Source: Pelagophyceae sp. CCMP2097 (Eukaryota; Sar; Pelagophyceae). From it: 64,000 bases of DNA. Each line of letters opens with the position of its first letter. The first letter of the stretch is position 1. The notes below the pieces were generated by a model. The model was not told the origin of the DNA. It worked only from the letters and a program-made list of their open reading frames with translations, and made no database searches. Of the stretch, positions 42,577 through 54,616 are shown in pieces. The stretch is taken from NCBI GenBank assembly GCA_026770575.1, contig MU657209.1, positions 261,574-325,573 of the forward strand, in the 5' to 3' direction. Both the position numbers and the translations under genes were made by a program.

Positions 42577-43146
42577 TCAGGCGCGCGCCCACCACGCGGC
42601 GGCCTTCTTTTCGATGTCGTCCTTGGCCTCAGTCTTGGCGTTCTTCGCCGCCTACGCAGGGCTCTATAGGCGCGCCCCCGAGCCGGCAAAGGGCCCCCGG
42701 GGTAGCTCGTGTCGACGCGCCTTTGCGGTTTTGGCCTTTGCGTCGTCGCAAGCCTTTTTCGCCTTTTTTGCCGCTTTATCAGCCTTCTCCTTGGCTTCCT
42801 TCTTAACTTCCTTGGCGGTGGCCTCAACGTCCTTCTTTAAAAGCTGGACCTAAGGCGGCCATGACTTGGCCGTGACACTGGTGACTACCCTGGCGCGACG
42901 CCCGTAAACCAACAAGCACCCGTCTGTCGCGCACGACGGTCACGTCGAGGGCCGCCCCCCGGCCACGCCTCTGTGATGCCGCGCACGGCTCTGTCAGCAC
43001 CGTCTGTGACAACATTCTGCGTCGGTTCGGTTGGACGCAGAATCCCCGACGCGGAGAGGTGCTTTGGAATCGATGGCCGGGCTCCAGGTGATGCCCTGCA
43101 CGCACGCGCTCAGCAGACCCAACGCGAGGAGGACGAAGGAGCGCAT
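42577..43146 (-). CDS. small secreted Lys/Ala-rich helical protein, three exons
   Basis: None of the single frames shows this gene. Exon 1 starts at 43146 with the clear signal peptide MRSFVLLALGLLSACVQG and continues ITWSPAIDSKAPLR. Exon 2 begins at 42849 after a CTTAG acceptor and encodes VQLLKKDVEATAKEVKKEAK and onward, an amphipathic Lys/Glu/Ala helix reminiscent of LEA-type proteins. The last exon begins after GCGTAG (about 42648) with AAKNAKTEAKDDIEKKAAAW and stops at 42577. The exon 1 donor is ambiguous, and the exon 2 donor may be a GC site. The continuous helical character across exons is the main support. The protein would be about 100 aa and is probably secreted or plastid-directed. 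Confidence 0.55.
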
Positions 43147-43295
43147 GACTGGTGATCTCAAGATCACGTGTTCTGAGTCGCTTTGAACGTTGTTCGGGTT
43201 TCCAACCTTGAGTTCTAAAATGTTCGGATTCTTCCAGAAGCTTCTCCTCGAGTGGCCTTGTCGCCTCGAGGGGCCTCCAAGTCGCACGTTATACG

Positions 43296-44573
43296 TTAGG
43301 CCGCGTGGAGGATGGGCCTGGAGGCCATCGCGGCGCGGAGCCACGGCGTTGTTGCGTCTGCGGCGGCGGCGCCGAGTCGCCGTCGGTGCTCGAGGGCGCA
43401 TCGGGCAATCGAACGTTCCAGGTACGCAATCGCGCCGCCGGGCGTGACGAGGTGCGCGTGCTGCTGCGCTGCGGACGCAAAACTACGGGGGGGACGGAAG
43501 CAAGGCACATTGTACTGGGGCCCCGGAAGCACCAAGAAGAAAAAGAAGTCGTACCCAGTTCCGTCCGGACCGCGCCGAGGTCGTCCAGCACGGTGGATGC
43601 TGGGTCGTGCGCGAGCAGGAGCGCAGCCACAAACGTCGCCTGGGAGGACTCTCTCTGGGGATTCTTCTGCGAGGTCTTTGAGGACTGGGGGACCCACATA
43701 ATGCGCAGCCGAGTAGTCCGTCACGCTCCGGCGCAGCCACGCGATGCTAGCGGGGGCTATTCGAGACGCATCGCGGGGCCTCGACGCATCGCGAGCAGCA
43801 CGGGGCGGGCGGACGTACACCCAGTCGAGCTCGCGGCGGGCGCCGGTCGCCGATTCCTGGCCGACGAGCCACGCGCGGTGGCACCACGCGGCGTAGTTGC
43901 GCGGATGCCGCTGCGCGAGCGAGGCGCAGAGCGCGAACTCGGCGTCGCCTGGCCAGAGGCGTCGGCACGGGCGCCGCGCGACGACCAGCGGCGGCTTACG
44001 GATCGCCGTCGTCCCCGTCTCGAGCCGCATCGCCGCCGCGGCGCACCAGCGCCGATGCCTGCGTATACGAGTCAACGACGGTGCAGGCTCGCCGAGAGAC
44101 GCACGCCCACGCCGACGCCGCTTTTCCGTGCCCTACGCGCGTTGCCGTCGCGCGTGACATCCGACTTGTCCGTCGAGCGTGGCACCCGACGAGCGAGTAC
44201 GCACGTCGCAGGACGGCGGCGTTGAGTCGGAGCTCGGTTTGGAGCGGCGGCAGCGTCGCGCCGACGAGGTTGGCCTTGCGCTTGTTCCAAGCTGTGTAAG
44301 AGTCGCCACTCAGGAGCAACGTCGCAAGCGTCGAGGCGTCGTCGTCTTCCACCAGGGCCTCGCGCCACACCGCCACGACGTGCCGCTTCCCCAGCGACAC
44401 CGCGCCTGCGTATAGGGCCTCTTGCGCGCCGGCGAGGCGCTGCGTTGCTCACCGTGCTCGGCGTCATAGGACCAGACGGCGTCGTCGTCCTCTTGCAGCA
44501 CGACGCCGAACTCGTCGAACGCCCCACCGCAGCTCCCGAGGAGCGCGCGCAGCTCGTCGAGGAGCCGCGGCAT
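43296..44573 (-). CDS. PTAR1-like protein (prenyltransferase alpha-subunit repeats)
   Basis: Seven exons on the minus strand, all in phase: 44573-44453, 44405-44205, 44132-44047, 43994-43819, 43746-43698, 43654-43555 and 43468-43296, giving 301 aa. The N-terminus has the PTAR1-like DEFGVV segment. PPTA repeats: DSYTAWNKRKANLV, SAWACVSRRAC and PRNYAAWCHRAWLV; then DYSAAHYRESSQATFVAAL, the split HYRQFLL-like motif. PTAR1 is a proposed alpha-subunit partner in a fourth protein prenyltransferase (GGTase III) that modifies the SNARE Ykt6. The junction at 43994 uses an AAG acceptor and is the least certain. It starts divergently from the coiled-coil gene, 234 bp away. Confidence 0.85.
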
Positions 44574-44807
44574 CGGCTCCGGGATTTCGATCGCCAAAGT
44601 GTCTTTGTTTTGGAACACACGCCTCGCACCGCGGTTGGTCCCACACGGGTGTGCACCCTTCGAACACCGTGGCCGCGGGACCCAGAGGTTCGAAAGAGGT
44701 GCCGCGATCGGCCTCACCCAGAGGTTGTGGCCCTCGAGCGGCCGGCCGGCCGTCTTTTCCCATCCGGTGGCTCTCCCGGCGAGGGTTCCCCATCGCCTCT
44801 CGGTCTC

Positions 44808-45876
44808 ATGCGTACGCCGACGGAGGCGCGCCGGCCTCGGCCGCTGAGCCCTCGGACGCCGGGCAGCGCGGAGCGTTCGGCGGAGCGGTCGCACATCGAG
44901 CACGTACTCGGGATTCTGGAGTCGCGCGAGGCTGCGCTCGTCGTGAGCGCCCGCGAGAACGCCGAGCTCCGGGCGCGCCTCGAGGCCATCGAGGACTCGT
45001 CGCCGCGCCGGAACGACGGTGACGACGACTGGTCCGCCGGCAGCGACAGACCCGACAGCGAGGACCGCCCCGACAGCGAATCGCGCGGCGCGCGCCGCGA
45101 GGCGGCGGAAGAAGACGAGCACGCGCAGCACGCCGAGCAACGGCTGTGCGTGCCGACCCCGCGCTCGCGGCCGCGACTCGTCGTATAGGCGCGAGCTCGA
45201 GCTGCTTCTGGCGGAGCGCGAAGCGGACATCGTGGAGCTGGAGCGGAAACTTGTACTCCAGTGGCGGCTGCACAGAGAGGCAGAAGAGGCCAAGGCGCGC
45301 ATCGCAGTCGTGCGTGGCCGTGCGACGCAGATGCACGCGGCTCGAGGAGAGAGTCGCTCCTCGAGGAGTGAGTTCCTCTCGTCACGCTCTCGTCCCTAGG
45401 AGCTGGCCGCGGTGTCGTCGGCGCGCGACGACGTCGAGCGGCGCGCCGACGAGGCCGAGGCGGAGCGCGACGCGGCAAAGGTGGATGCAAAGGCCGTGCA
45501 GCAAGCGCTCGCCGCGTCGACCCTCGACGAGGCGCGCCTCGACGAGCGGCTCAAGGGCCTGCTGGCGACGCCGGCGCCCGACGGCGGCGCGGACCACGGC
45601 GACGGCCTCGCGGAGGAGCGCGCGCGGTGCCTCGCCGCGGCGCGAGACGCCACGCGCGAGAACGATGTCCTCCGCACGGCGAGCGACGCGGCGGCGAAGC
45701 AGCAGCGCCGGGCCGCGCGCAACGCGCGAGACGCGGCGGACCGCGCCCACGTCGAGGTCGACGCCGCAGACGCCGCCATGCGGGCCGCGCGAGGGACGGT
45801 GGAGGACCTCCGCAACGAGATGGCCGCGCTCCCGACGTTCCCGGACAGGATATCCGCCGCATGGTCCTGCTTTTGA
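44808..45876 (+). CDS. coiled-coil protein of unknown function
   Basis: Exons 44808-45145, 45189-45309 and 45400-45876 are in phase and give 311 aa. The N-terminus is Pro/Arg-rich, then HIEHVLGILESREAALVVSA, an acidic linker with two DRPDSE repeats, and from the second exon a long heptad-patterned coiled coil: LRELELLLAEREADIVELER, then ARDDVERRADEAEAERDAAK and onward. The tail is FPDRISAAWSCF. Coiled-coil length and composition suggest a scaffold or cytoskeletal role; no family is recognised. Confidence 0.7.
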
Positions 45877-45973
45877 CTGCTGGCCTCCCCGGCCGGCGGC
45901 TCCTGGGATACTGTCGAGTAATCTCGGTATTTATGTGAGGCCGTGGCGCGCGACCCGACGAGAGTGATATTTC

Positions 45974-48900
45974 TTAAGCCGCATCGGCGAGTGCGGTGCG
46001 CCCAAGCGCCTCTGTCACGGCGGCGAGTCGCGCGGGCTCCTTGGACCGCTCCCGTCGCCGCCTGGTCTCGGCTTTGTTGCGTTTCTTTGTTGCGTTCGAG
46101 GCTTTGAGCGTTTCTTTGTTGCGTTTGGCCGTTTCTCGGGTCTCGGCGGCCGACGCGTCGAATGCCTCGAAGAGGCGCTGCTTCTCCGCCTTTGATGGCT
46201 TGAGAGGCTCCTTTGGCTTGTCGACCGTGGCCACGAAATCGTCGGCTGCGAATTTGACGGACATGCCGTGCCGCCGCGTTGCCCCGTCGTCGGGACTGAG
46301 CCGCAGCGCGCCGTCGCGGTCCTCGTCCAAGGGCGATGCCTGCCTCTCCAGCTGCCCGCTCATGTCCAAGGAGCGGAGCCGCCTCTGCGTCGCGCTCTTG
46401 TCGACTCGGAGCCTACGAGACTCATCAACGCCGATGAACCCAGACCCCGCCACGCATCGAAAACGCACTCGAGCCGGTCGCCGTCCCTCGAGCGGGGCGT
46501 GTCGCTTTCGAAGCGCTCGGCCTCTTGGAAATTGACGGAGCGGTCGTTTCGCGGCAGCGTCAAGTGGCCCTTTGGACTGAGCATAAGCGCGCCGTCGCGG
46601 TCGTCGTCCAAGATTTCATCGTCCCTCTCGAGCTGCTTGCTCATGTTGAACGACTTGAGCCGCTTCTGAGTCGCGCGCGCGTCGACTCGGAGCCTAGAAA
46701 ATGGAAACTCGCCCGTGCATCCCCGCGCAAGGACCTCGCATACGCACTCGAGGCGGTCGCCGTCCCTCGAGCGCGGCGAGTCGCTCGCGAAGCGTTCGGG
46801 GCCGGCGCCGATGTCGAGGACCGACTGCCGGAGGTCCGATTCGATGGCCCGCGGGTCCAGGTTGAGGACGTCGCCTACAGCGACGTGTCTTGCTTGAGAC
46901 GTACAGCGACGTGTCTACGCAGAGGTTCAGCACCAAAGTAACGTACCGCCGCGTTCTCGCTCCGCGTCGTCGCCGGATTCCCACCGCTCCGACTGCCGGT
47001 GCCAATCGAGAAGCGCTCGCTGCGACTTGGCCGCCTTTGGCGAGAGTTGCAAAACGTCGCCGGACGGCGAATCCCGCGCGACGCGGAAGCGCTCCGTGCC
47101 GCCTAAACGCCGACGTTGCAAGCGCGTCTCGGAGGCGAAAAAACGCACGTGAAAAGTCGAGGTCAAGTCGAACGTTCGACCGCCTGCCGATTCCGCCCTT
47201 TGCGGCCTGGACGGCGTCGATGCCCGCTTCGTCCTTCATCGATGCAGCGGTGTACATCCGGCGCGCCTCGGCGTCGTCGAGGCTGTTGAGAAGCAGCTCT
47301 TCGTCTCGGTCCCACCGCTCCGACTGCCTCGCAAACGGTACACCGCCAGGCAGCCGCCGCTGCGTCGCGTCGTACTTCGGCGACAGGATCAGCGCCGGCC
47401 CGGGCGTCTCGGCGTCGTCGGAGAAGCGCAGCGCCTGGCCGAACGCGGCGCCGGTTTGAGACCGCTCCAGGAACGTCCGCGCCCGCGCCGGAGACAGCCT
47501 AAGGTCCGTCTGTTCTCCCTGCAGAATCCAAATGGATGGTGCTCCCCTACGCACCATAGCTCGTCTTCCGGCTCGTCGGCGGCCTCGGCCTCGAAGCGTT
47601 CGTCGCCCTTTGAGAAGCGCATGTAGCGGTGGCCCCGCGCGGTCCGCTTGGCCAAGGTATGCTGGTCGAGTGAGAGGTCGAGGACGTTGCCCTCAGCCTC
47701 GTCGTCGGACCCTCTTGGCGAGTCGGCGGCCCTTGAAAACGTGAAACCGCGTCGAGACTCGCCCACTGATACTTTAGGGTCGAGCAAGAGCACGTCGCCA
47801 GCGTCGTCGCCGTCGCGGTACGCCTCCGGCCGCTCGCCAAAGGGACCGAAGCGCTCGTCCCGCTGAGTCGCGGCGAAGGCGGCCGCCGCGCCCCTTTCGT
47901 CGGGGAGCAAAAAAGCGCGCGCGGCGTCGGCGTCGTAGTCCGCCGACTTTGGCGCGCGCAGAGGCTTCTTCCCAGGCGAACCAAAATGCGACACGCGCAC
48001 CAGGCCTGCGCGTCGACGTCTGGGGGACACCCGCGGCAGATTCTAATGTCGAATGCTTCCCAAAAAAGGCCCCCTACGGTAGATTCCAAGAGTGCATCCC
48101 AGAGAGACAGACCTTTGCGGAGGACTTCGGTGACGTCGCGCCCCGGGCCCTTGCCGATGTCCAAGACGTCGTCGTCGGCGTCGACGTACTTTGGCGACGG
48201 CGCCGCGTCACGCGCCGCCCGCGCCGCCTCGGCCAAAAGCCGCGCGTCGCGCACGCGCTCCGGCGTCGCCGCCTTGGGCACGTAACGGAACACGGCCTTG
48301 GAGCCTGCGCGCGGTCCTCAAAGGCCGTGGGCGGCCGGGGCGGCTTCGTAGAGGTTCAGGGCAGGGCGGCTCACTGCGCGCGAAGCGCGAATACTCGTTT
48401 GCTTCGCCGTCGCCGTCCGCCGGCGAGACCCAGTTGAAGAGCAGCTGCGGGCCGAGCAGCTTGGACCGCGCCTCCTCCGCCGCGTGCTCCGCCGCGCGCT
48501 TAAACGCGAGCTTCGTCTGCCTAAAAGTCATCCCGGTGAACGGGCGCCTCTCGCAGAGGACGCCAGACGAGAAACCGGCGTTTGACGCACGCCTTGGAGT
48601 CTTGCTCACGCCGCTCGCGCGCTTCGCGCTCGGCGCCAAAGGTCGCCGCCGTCACGACGCCCTTCTCGGTGACCTGAGTGGCATGGTCGATTCACGGCGG
48701 TGAAAAACGCACGGCGACTCACGGCCATGGACCGCCGGACGTCGTACGCGGCGGGGCCGCGCTGCGCCTCGAGCGTCTCCTCGTGCGCGCGCCGATTCGC
48801 CAGCGCGGCGGGCTAGTGAGACGCGCCGTCAGAGACGTTTTCGTACCAACACGAAACAAAAACGCCGACGCCGCTTCTGGATCGGGACGAGCTGCGCGCG

Positions 48901-51900
48901 CTCGGGGTTGATGGTCGTATGCCTGCGGCTGCGGCGCGTCGCGCGAGTGAGCGAGAGCGGCGTGCCTCCGTCGTCGGAGCTCGCGAGCGCTGCTTCGTCG
49001 AAACCGTCGCTCGAGTCCGATGCAAACAACTGGTCAAAGTCGCCACCGAGCTTCTTCGCGCGCCTAGCCATCCACTGCCTCGGTGTCGCACGATGAAGCA
49101 GCCCAGACGTACCACGCCTTGAATTTCGCATCCGCTTCTCGTTCCTTCTCCCGCAGCGCCCGGTCGCGTCGCGCGGCGGCGCGAAGTTTCTTGCGCGCGA
49201 GGCGAGCCAGTGCCTCGACGTCCGCCTCGACGTCCGCGCGGCGCCGCCGCGCCTCGTGCGCCCGCTCCGCCGCGATGGTCGCCTGCGACGTCAGGCTCAC
49301 GGTATCATACGATCGATGAGAGGGCGTACCGTCGGCTTGCGCGCAAAGCGCGAGTTGTAGTCGTCGTTGACGTCGTACTCTCCCGGCGCGCCGTCGACGC
49401 CTCTGCGCCTTGCGAGGGCGAGTTGGGCCTGGGGTCGGAGCTGGGCAGTTGACTCGGCAACCATGGCGTGGCCCAAAGCGCGCGGCTTGGCCACGTCCCA
49501 CCGGGCGTCGTAGGCGCCGGGGCCGAGCTTGCCGTCGGGTTTTCGCTTCACGAGGCCCGTCAAGAGAAAGTCGTCTGGGATGTCCACGTCTGACGCGAAC
49601 GAGGCAGTCAGCGGGCCGTACTCGGGCGCGTTAAAGGCAAACCCGGCAACGTGTGGCCTTAGAGCGCCGCGGAGCGACTGCGGCGTATCTCCGCCGTCGT
49701 CGACCAAGGGCGCCTTGGCGGCGGGCGCGAGGCCGCGGTCGGACGTGCCCCAGGCGTAAACACCGCGGTCGCGCCGCGGCAAGACCGCACGCGCCGCCGC
49801 CGCGATCTAAGCATGCAAACGTCCAAAGGGCCGGCGGGGAGACTCGGACGCCGGGGTTCGGACGGCGCTCGCGCGGAGCTCGACGGGCCCGTCGGCGGCG
49901 CCCTTGTCAGTCGGCTCCGCGCGGACTTCCGCGCGGCCTTTGGGCGCCGGCTCGGTGCGCCAGGCGACGAAGCCCTTGTCGGTGCGCGTCACGACGGCGG
50001 CGTCCATGGGCTTTTTGGGTGCCGGCCAAGGCTTCCTCGCCGCGAACGTATGCCGTCGGACCGCTCGCGGTTCCGTCGTCGCCTCGTGCTGGGAGCCCTG
50101 CAGGCGCTGCTGCGGCACGCGCGACTCGTAGAGGCCGTCATCGTACTCGACGTCGAACGAACCGTCATCGTACCTTCCGACAGGGGCCTTGGATGGACCG
50201 GCGTTGGATGCGAGGGACGCACGTGCACGCGACCGTGCCGCCGAAGTATGCCTCTGCGGAGCCGGCGGCGCGCACTTGCACGTGGCTCCCGAGCTCTAGA
50301 AAAGTCCGTTGGGTTTCGTCGGTGTCGTCGGCCATCGAAACGTCGTCGTCGTCGTCGTCCGCGCCGCCAGCTGCTCGCGCGCCGCCGTGGCAGGGGCAGG
50401 CGCAGCCGTACCAGCACGTCGCCGCGCAGCAGTCGCCGCCGTCCGCCGCAGCGCGCGAAACTTCCAACTCGCGCCGGCCGAACTCTGCTGCGAGGCGGCC
50501 GAGCGCGACGGGCGCCTAGGCATTCGTCGACGACGGACGGGAGAGGCAGTTGACGCTGGTTGTGGACGATCGCGGCTGCGAGCGCATTGGCGCTGACGAG
50601 GCCGTCTTGGTCCTGGGCGCGCCGGAAGACGTCCGCGAGCCGCAGCTTCCGGGCGTCCAAGGCGCGCTTCAGCCGAGTGGAGACGTGCCACGGCGCCAGC
50701 ACCGTCCCGAGGACCGTTTCGATCTTCGCCCACGTTACACTGCCGCCGAAGAGCGCGTTTAGGTCCTCTTCGGTTAGGTTCGCCTTTGTCAGCCGCTCGC
50801 GGAGGTCGTCATCTCCTGATTTGAACCACCCCTCGACCGTCTCGTGCGTCGCGCGCACGGCCGCGAGGAACTTCAAACCGAGGCCGTGCTTGGCGTCGTC
50901 AGGCCTGGCGTCTTGAGCGCGGCGCAGGCCCTTTTCCAGCTCGACAAACTCAACCCTAAAGTCCTCGTCCACCGCCGCCCGTTGCAGCAGGGCGCACAGC
51001 CTAATCAGAAGTTACCACTTGACTGCGACGGTGGGGCGCACCACAGGGGCGGCGCGAGCTTCGTCTTCCTTGGAGGCGGCCCAGGCTGCCTCATCGGGGG
51101 TGGTTTTCGATTGTCGCCTCGTCGTCCCGGGCTCACGACTTCCGCCTCGACTTCCGCCTCGACTTGCAAGTCGTATTCTTGGGGGTCGCCCTGACTCTCG
51201 TCGTCGTCGTCGTCGCCGCCGTGCTGTTCGTGGCAGTCGCAGTCGCAGCCGTACCAGCACGTCGCGTAGCACTTTTCGCACGCCGAGCCGTCCGGAGCCG
51301 CGCCGTCCGGCGCCGCGGGAACCGCGCGCGGCCTCGCCTGCGACACTGCGCGCGCGTTCTTCGTCGCGGGCCCGAGCGTCGCCGACGCGTGCCGCTTCTT
51401 CACGGCCTCGTACGTCACCGCGTGCGAAGCCGGTCCCGGGTTGTCGCCGTCGCGCTTCCGCGTCCTGCGCAGCTCCACGGCAGACCAGGCTTCTTCCGCG
51501 CGCAGCCGCCGCTTTGCACGGTCCGCCTCGCGCGCTGCCTCGGCCGCGGGGCCGCCGCGCGGGCCGAGACTGGCAGCGCAGACAAAGTGTTGGCCCGTCT
51601 TGCCGAGGCGGTGCGTCGACAGCAAGCGCTCCGCGTCCGCCGCCGCCGAACCGGGCGGCACCAACGACCGCTTCCGCCGCCGCTTCGCCGTCGCCGCGCG
51701 CTCGGCGCGCTCAACAGCCGCGCCGCCGTCGTCTTCCTCCGTCGGCGGTGCGGCGGTGGTCGGCGCTTCGGCGGGCCGCGTCTCGCGGAGCGCCGCTTCG
51801 GTGCGAAGGCGCGCGGCGATGGCCTCTGGTCGGGCGGCGTCGTCGGGTTGGAGGCCGAGGTCGCGGCGGGCTTCTGCCAATTCCGACGCGAGTTCAGCGA

Positions 51901-51934
51901 CTTCCGCCAGCGCCAGAGCGTAGCGGTCCGCCAT
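45974..51934 (-). CDS. large multi-exon repeat protein (PG-rich/SHIPPO-like repeats, EF-hand-like and Tudor-like parts)
   Basis: I read this as one minus-strand gene with many short exons; ends and phases agree for most junctions, not all. Exon 1 is 51934-51042, followed by a 41-bp intron and an exon starting at 51000. Features in order: coiled coil; NPGPASHAVTYEAVKKRHAS (PG-rich repeat); a Cys motif ATCWYGCDCDCH followed by poly-Asp; an EF-hand-like part around FVELEKGLRRA and DQDGLVSANALAAAI; a second ATCWYGCACPCH motif; a Tudor-like stretch GSHVQVRAAGSAEAYFGGT joined to YDDGSFDVEYDDGLYESRV; PDGKLGPGAYDARWDVAKPR and GAPGEYDVNDDYNSRFARKP; a coiled coil; RGPAAYDVRRSM; then several repeats with the form DGDxxGDVLLLDPK / DRDGALMLSPKG. 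PG-rich repeat proteins line or coat axonemal microtubules. It could be two genes; transcript data would tell. Confidence 0.6.
46270..46830 (-). repeat. tandem exon-intron duplication, about 280 bp per unit
   Basis: Two adjacent units share the coding phrases DRDGALxLSP, SPRSRDGDRLEC and RLRVD plus a short intron at the same place. The introns are 46413-46464 and 46694-46743, each inserted after DRLEC and before RLRVD. The spacing of the shared words is 279-281 bp. This indicates duplication of a whole exon-intron unit within the large repeat gene. Confidence 0.75.
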
Positions 51935-52080
51935 TGGGCGTGGGTCCTGTTGACTGTCAGTCGTCTCTAACCCACGTCGTCTTCGTTCGAAGCAGTCACC
52001 CTGGGTCTATCGCCGAAACCGGAAAACTGTTGACGTCTGTCGAGTCGACTTGTTCCTACGCCAGGCGCGCGCGGGCGGGC

Positions 52081-54492
52081 ATGCCGTTCCCGCCCTGGGC
52101 AGATGGCGCGACAACGCGGACGGCGGCGCCGGCGAAGCAGGCTCTGCGCGACTTTCACATTCTTGAGGAGCTTTTCCGGTCTGCTGGTGGTGTTGTTTAC
52201 AAGGCGCGCCGTCGCAAGGGCGCAAAGGACCTCGTCGTGCTCAAGGAGCGCCGCTGTGCCGAGCTCGGCCGCAGGCGCGACATCATGAATGAAGTCCACC
52301 TCCTCGAACAGTGCGTGTCGCCGACGCCCGCCGACCGCCCACCCGGGAACGCTCAAACGCAGGCTGTCGCACCCGAACGTCATCGCGTGCTTCGGCTCGT
52401 TCTGGGACGACTCGCGCAGCGGCCTCTTCGTCGTCCTCGAGTCAGTGCATCGGGGCTGCCCCGATGCGACGACGCAGGCCCCTTGGCACCCCCTCGGTTC
52501 TAGGTACGCGGCCGGCGGCGACCTGTACGCTTTGCTGAAGCGGCGGAAGCCGCACGGTCTCATCCCAGAGGCGTGGATCGATTCGGCGGCGGCGCAGATG
52601 AGCGCCGGGCTGCAGCACCTCCACGAGTGCGTACCTAAACAACTCGGCGGCGATCGTCGGAAGCACCTATACGTTATCCGTTTGGTCCGTTTGGAAACTC
52701 GCACAACGTAGGCGCGGCGTGGTGCACCGCGACGTCAAGGCGCTGAACGTGCTCGTGGGTGCTTCAACAGCGGACGCAGTGTTCGTCGAGGACGGGCTGG
52801 GGTCGCTGCCGCTCGACCCGAAGCTGAAGATCGCCGACTTGGGCGTCTCGCGGCAAGTCTCCGAGGACACAGTGTTTCTGAAGACGATGTACGGCACACC
52901 CCTGTACGCCTCGCCAGAGGTCTGCGAGGGGCGGCCCTACAACGAGAAAACGGACATTTGGTCCCTCGGCGTCGTCGTCTACGAGCTTGCGGCGCTGCGG
53001 CCGCCCTTCTTGGCGCAGTCGCTCTTGGCGCTCGCGCAGACGATCAAGAAAGGCGTCTACGCGCCTATTTCATCGACGTACTCGGACAGGCTCGCATCCG
53101 CGATCGCGTCCATGCTCCAGCAGGACATGGCCAAGCGGCCATCCATCTCCCAGGTCCTCGCGCTCTTCGGCGGCCGCGTCTCCTCCGCGGGGCGCGGCGG
53201 CGCGGTCCGCGGCGACGCCGCGCAGGCGCCGCCCCCGCCGGCCGCGCCCGCGCCGGCTGCAGACGACGCGGCGGCGGGCACCTCGGCGCCGCGCGGCAGG
53301 GCGCGCGAGAGGGCGCCGCGGGCCGCCGCGGACTCTCGACGGCCCGCCGATGCGCGGCCCGAGACGACGGAGGACGGCCGCGAGGACTCCCTCGGGCCAA
53401 AAGCGCGGCAGCGGCTCGAGGCGCAACTCCGGCGGACGCGGCTCCACCTAGCCAACCTCCGCGCCGCGGCCAAGCTCCGCGACGACGACGACGGCGCGAC
53501 CGTTTATCGCATCGAGCGCGAGCTCCTGGCCATCGTCCAGGCGCTCGATGACGCCGTGCCGCGGCGCAGAGCGTCGTCGCCCGCCGCCGGCTCCGCGGGC
53601 GCCCGCGAAAATGCCAAACCCGAACCCGGCGCGTCCCCGACGAAGCCGCACCCGACCAAGCCGCATCCAACGACAGACAAGTTGTCGGCGCCGCTCGCGC
53701 CGCCGCCGCCGTTCGCGCAGGCGCCACCGCCGTTCGAGCCGCCGTCGCCGCTCAAGCCGGCGGCGCGCGCGGCGCCGTGGGACGCGGACTCCGCGGGCGG
53801 CCGCCGCGCTGCAAAGCCTGCGTTTGAGATCTACCGCCGCGATTCGTCGCCGGGCAAGCAGGCTTTATTCGGCGTAGACCGCAGGCCGGTGCTGCGGGCC
53901 CCGGAGGAGGTGCGGCACAACCGAGACAAGATCTTCTCGGCGCAGCACATGGCCCCGCCCCGCGCGTCCCTCGGCGACGCGCCGACGCGCACGACGCGGT
54001 CGCGGCCGCAGCACGAATCCCCCGCCGCCGGCGTCCGCCACGAGGACGACGCGAGACACGTGAGTCCTTTGACCATCCGCGCGGTTTCATCGAATCGTCA
54101 CGTAGCCGCGGCGACCGGCGAGCGCGTGGGCGGCGACCGAGGAGCAGCCGGCGGCCGGTTCGCGCGCACCGTGGGCGGACCCCGCGCGCCGCCGCGACGG
54201 CGCAGCGAAAGGACCCGCACCCCTACAGAGCGCTGACTCGACGCCAGCCGACCCGGCGCCAGCCGACCCGACGACCGACGACCGACGGCCGCGCCGGTCG
54301 TCGGATCGACCGAGCCGCGGGGCTGTCGAGGACGCCGACGAGCTGCCGACGAAATGGCATCAAAAGCCAAACGTCGAACCTGCATGGCATGCGGCGAGGC
54401 CGAAAACGACGGCATCGAGCGACGCGCGCCTCGAGCGGCTCCGGGCGCGCGGCGCCGCGCGAAGGCAGGCCGCGGCACCGGCCGAAACGTAA
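52081..54492 (+). CDS. NEK-like Ser/Thr protein kinase
   Basis: Exons 52081-52310, 52363-52440, 52504-52626, 52712-54059 and 54106-54492 are all in phase and give 721 aa. Kinase motifs: HILEELFRSAGGVVYKARR (an atypical glycine loop), LVVLKER (ATP-binding Lys), IMNEVHLLEQLSHPNVIACF, LEYAAGGDLYALLKR, HERGVVHRDVKALNVLV, IADLGVSR (DLG, as in many NEKs), YGTPLYASPEVCEGRPYNEK, DIWSLGVVVYELAALRPPF and the final KRPSISQVLALF. The long C-terminal region is Pro/Ala-rich and disordered, with a short coiled coil. A final intron (GTGAGT donor, CACGTAG acceptor) replaces an Arg-rich read-through by a longer open tail, so I prefer it. NEKs regulate mitosis and cilium length. Upstream of 52081 it starts divergently from the repeat protein. 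Confidence 0.88.
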
Positions 54493-54616
54493 TCGAATGC
54501 GAATCACTTGCCCGAGGACTCTTGCTTTTCGAGGAGTTGGCCGTCCCCATCTGAGGCCGCGGCCGGAAGGTCGGTCTGAAGTCGGATTGTTGACTTACTT
54601 GGAAGAAGCAAGATGT

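Noticed and set aside
51001..51015. A candidate 15-nt intron (GTAACTTCTGATTAG on the minus strand) in the large repeat gene
   Set aside because: A 41-nt intron (51001-51041) with a GTGCGC donor, matching the size and donor style of other introns here, restores the same phase. The ultra-short intron is not needed.
54060..54236. Unspliced C-terminus of the NEK-like kinase ending at 54236
   Set aside because: A GTGAGT...CACGTAG intron in phase 0 opens a longer, better-composed tail to 54492; the read-through is Arg-rich.
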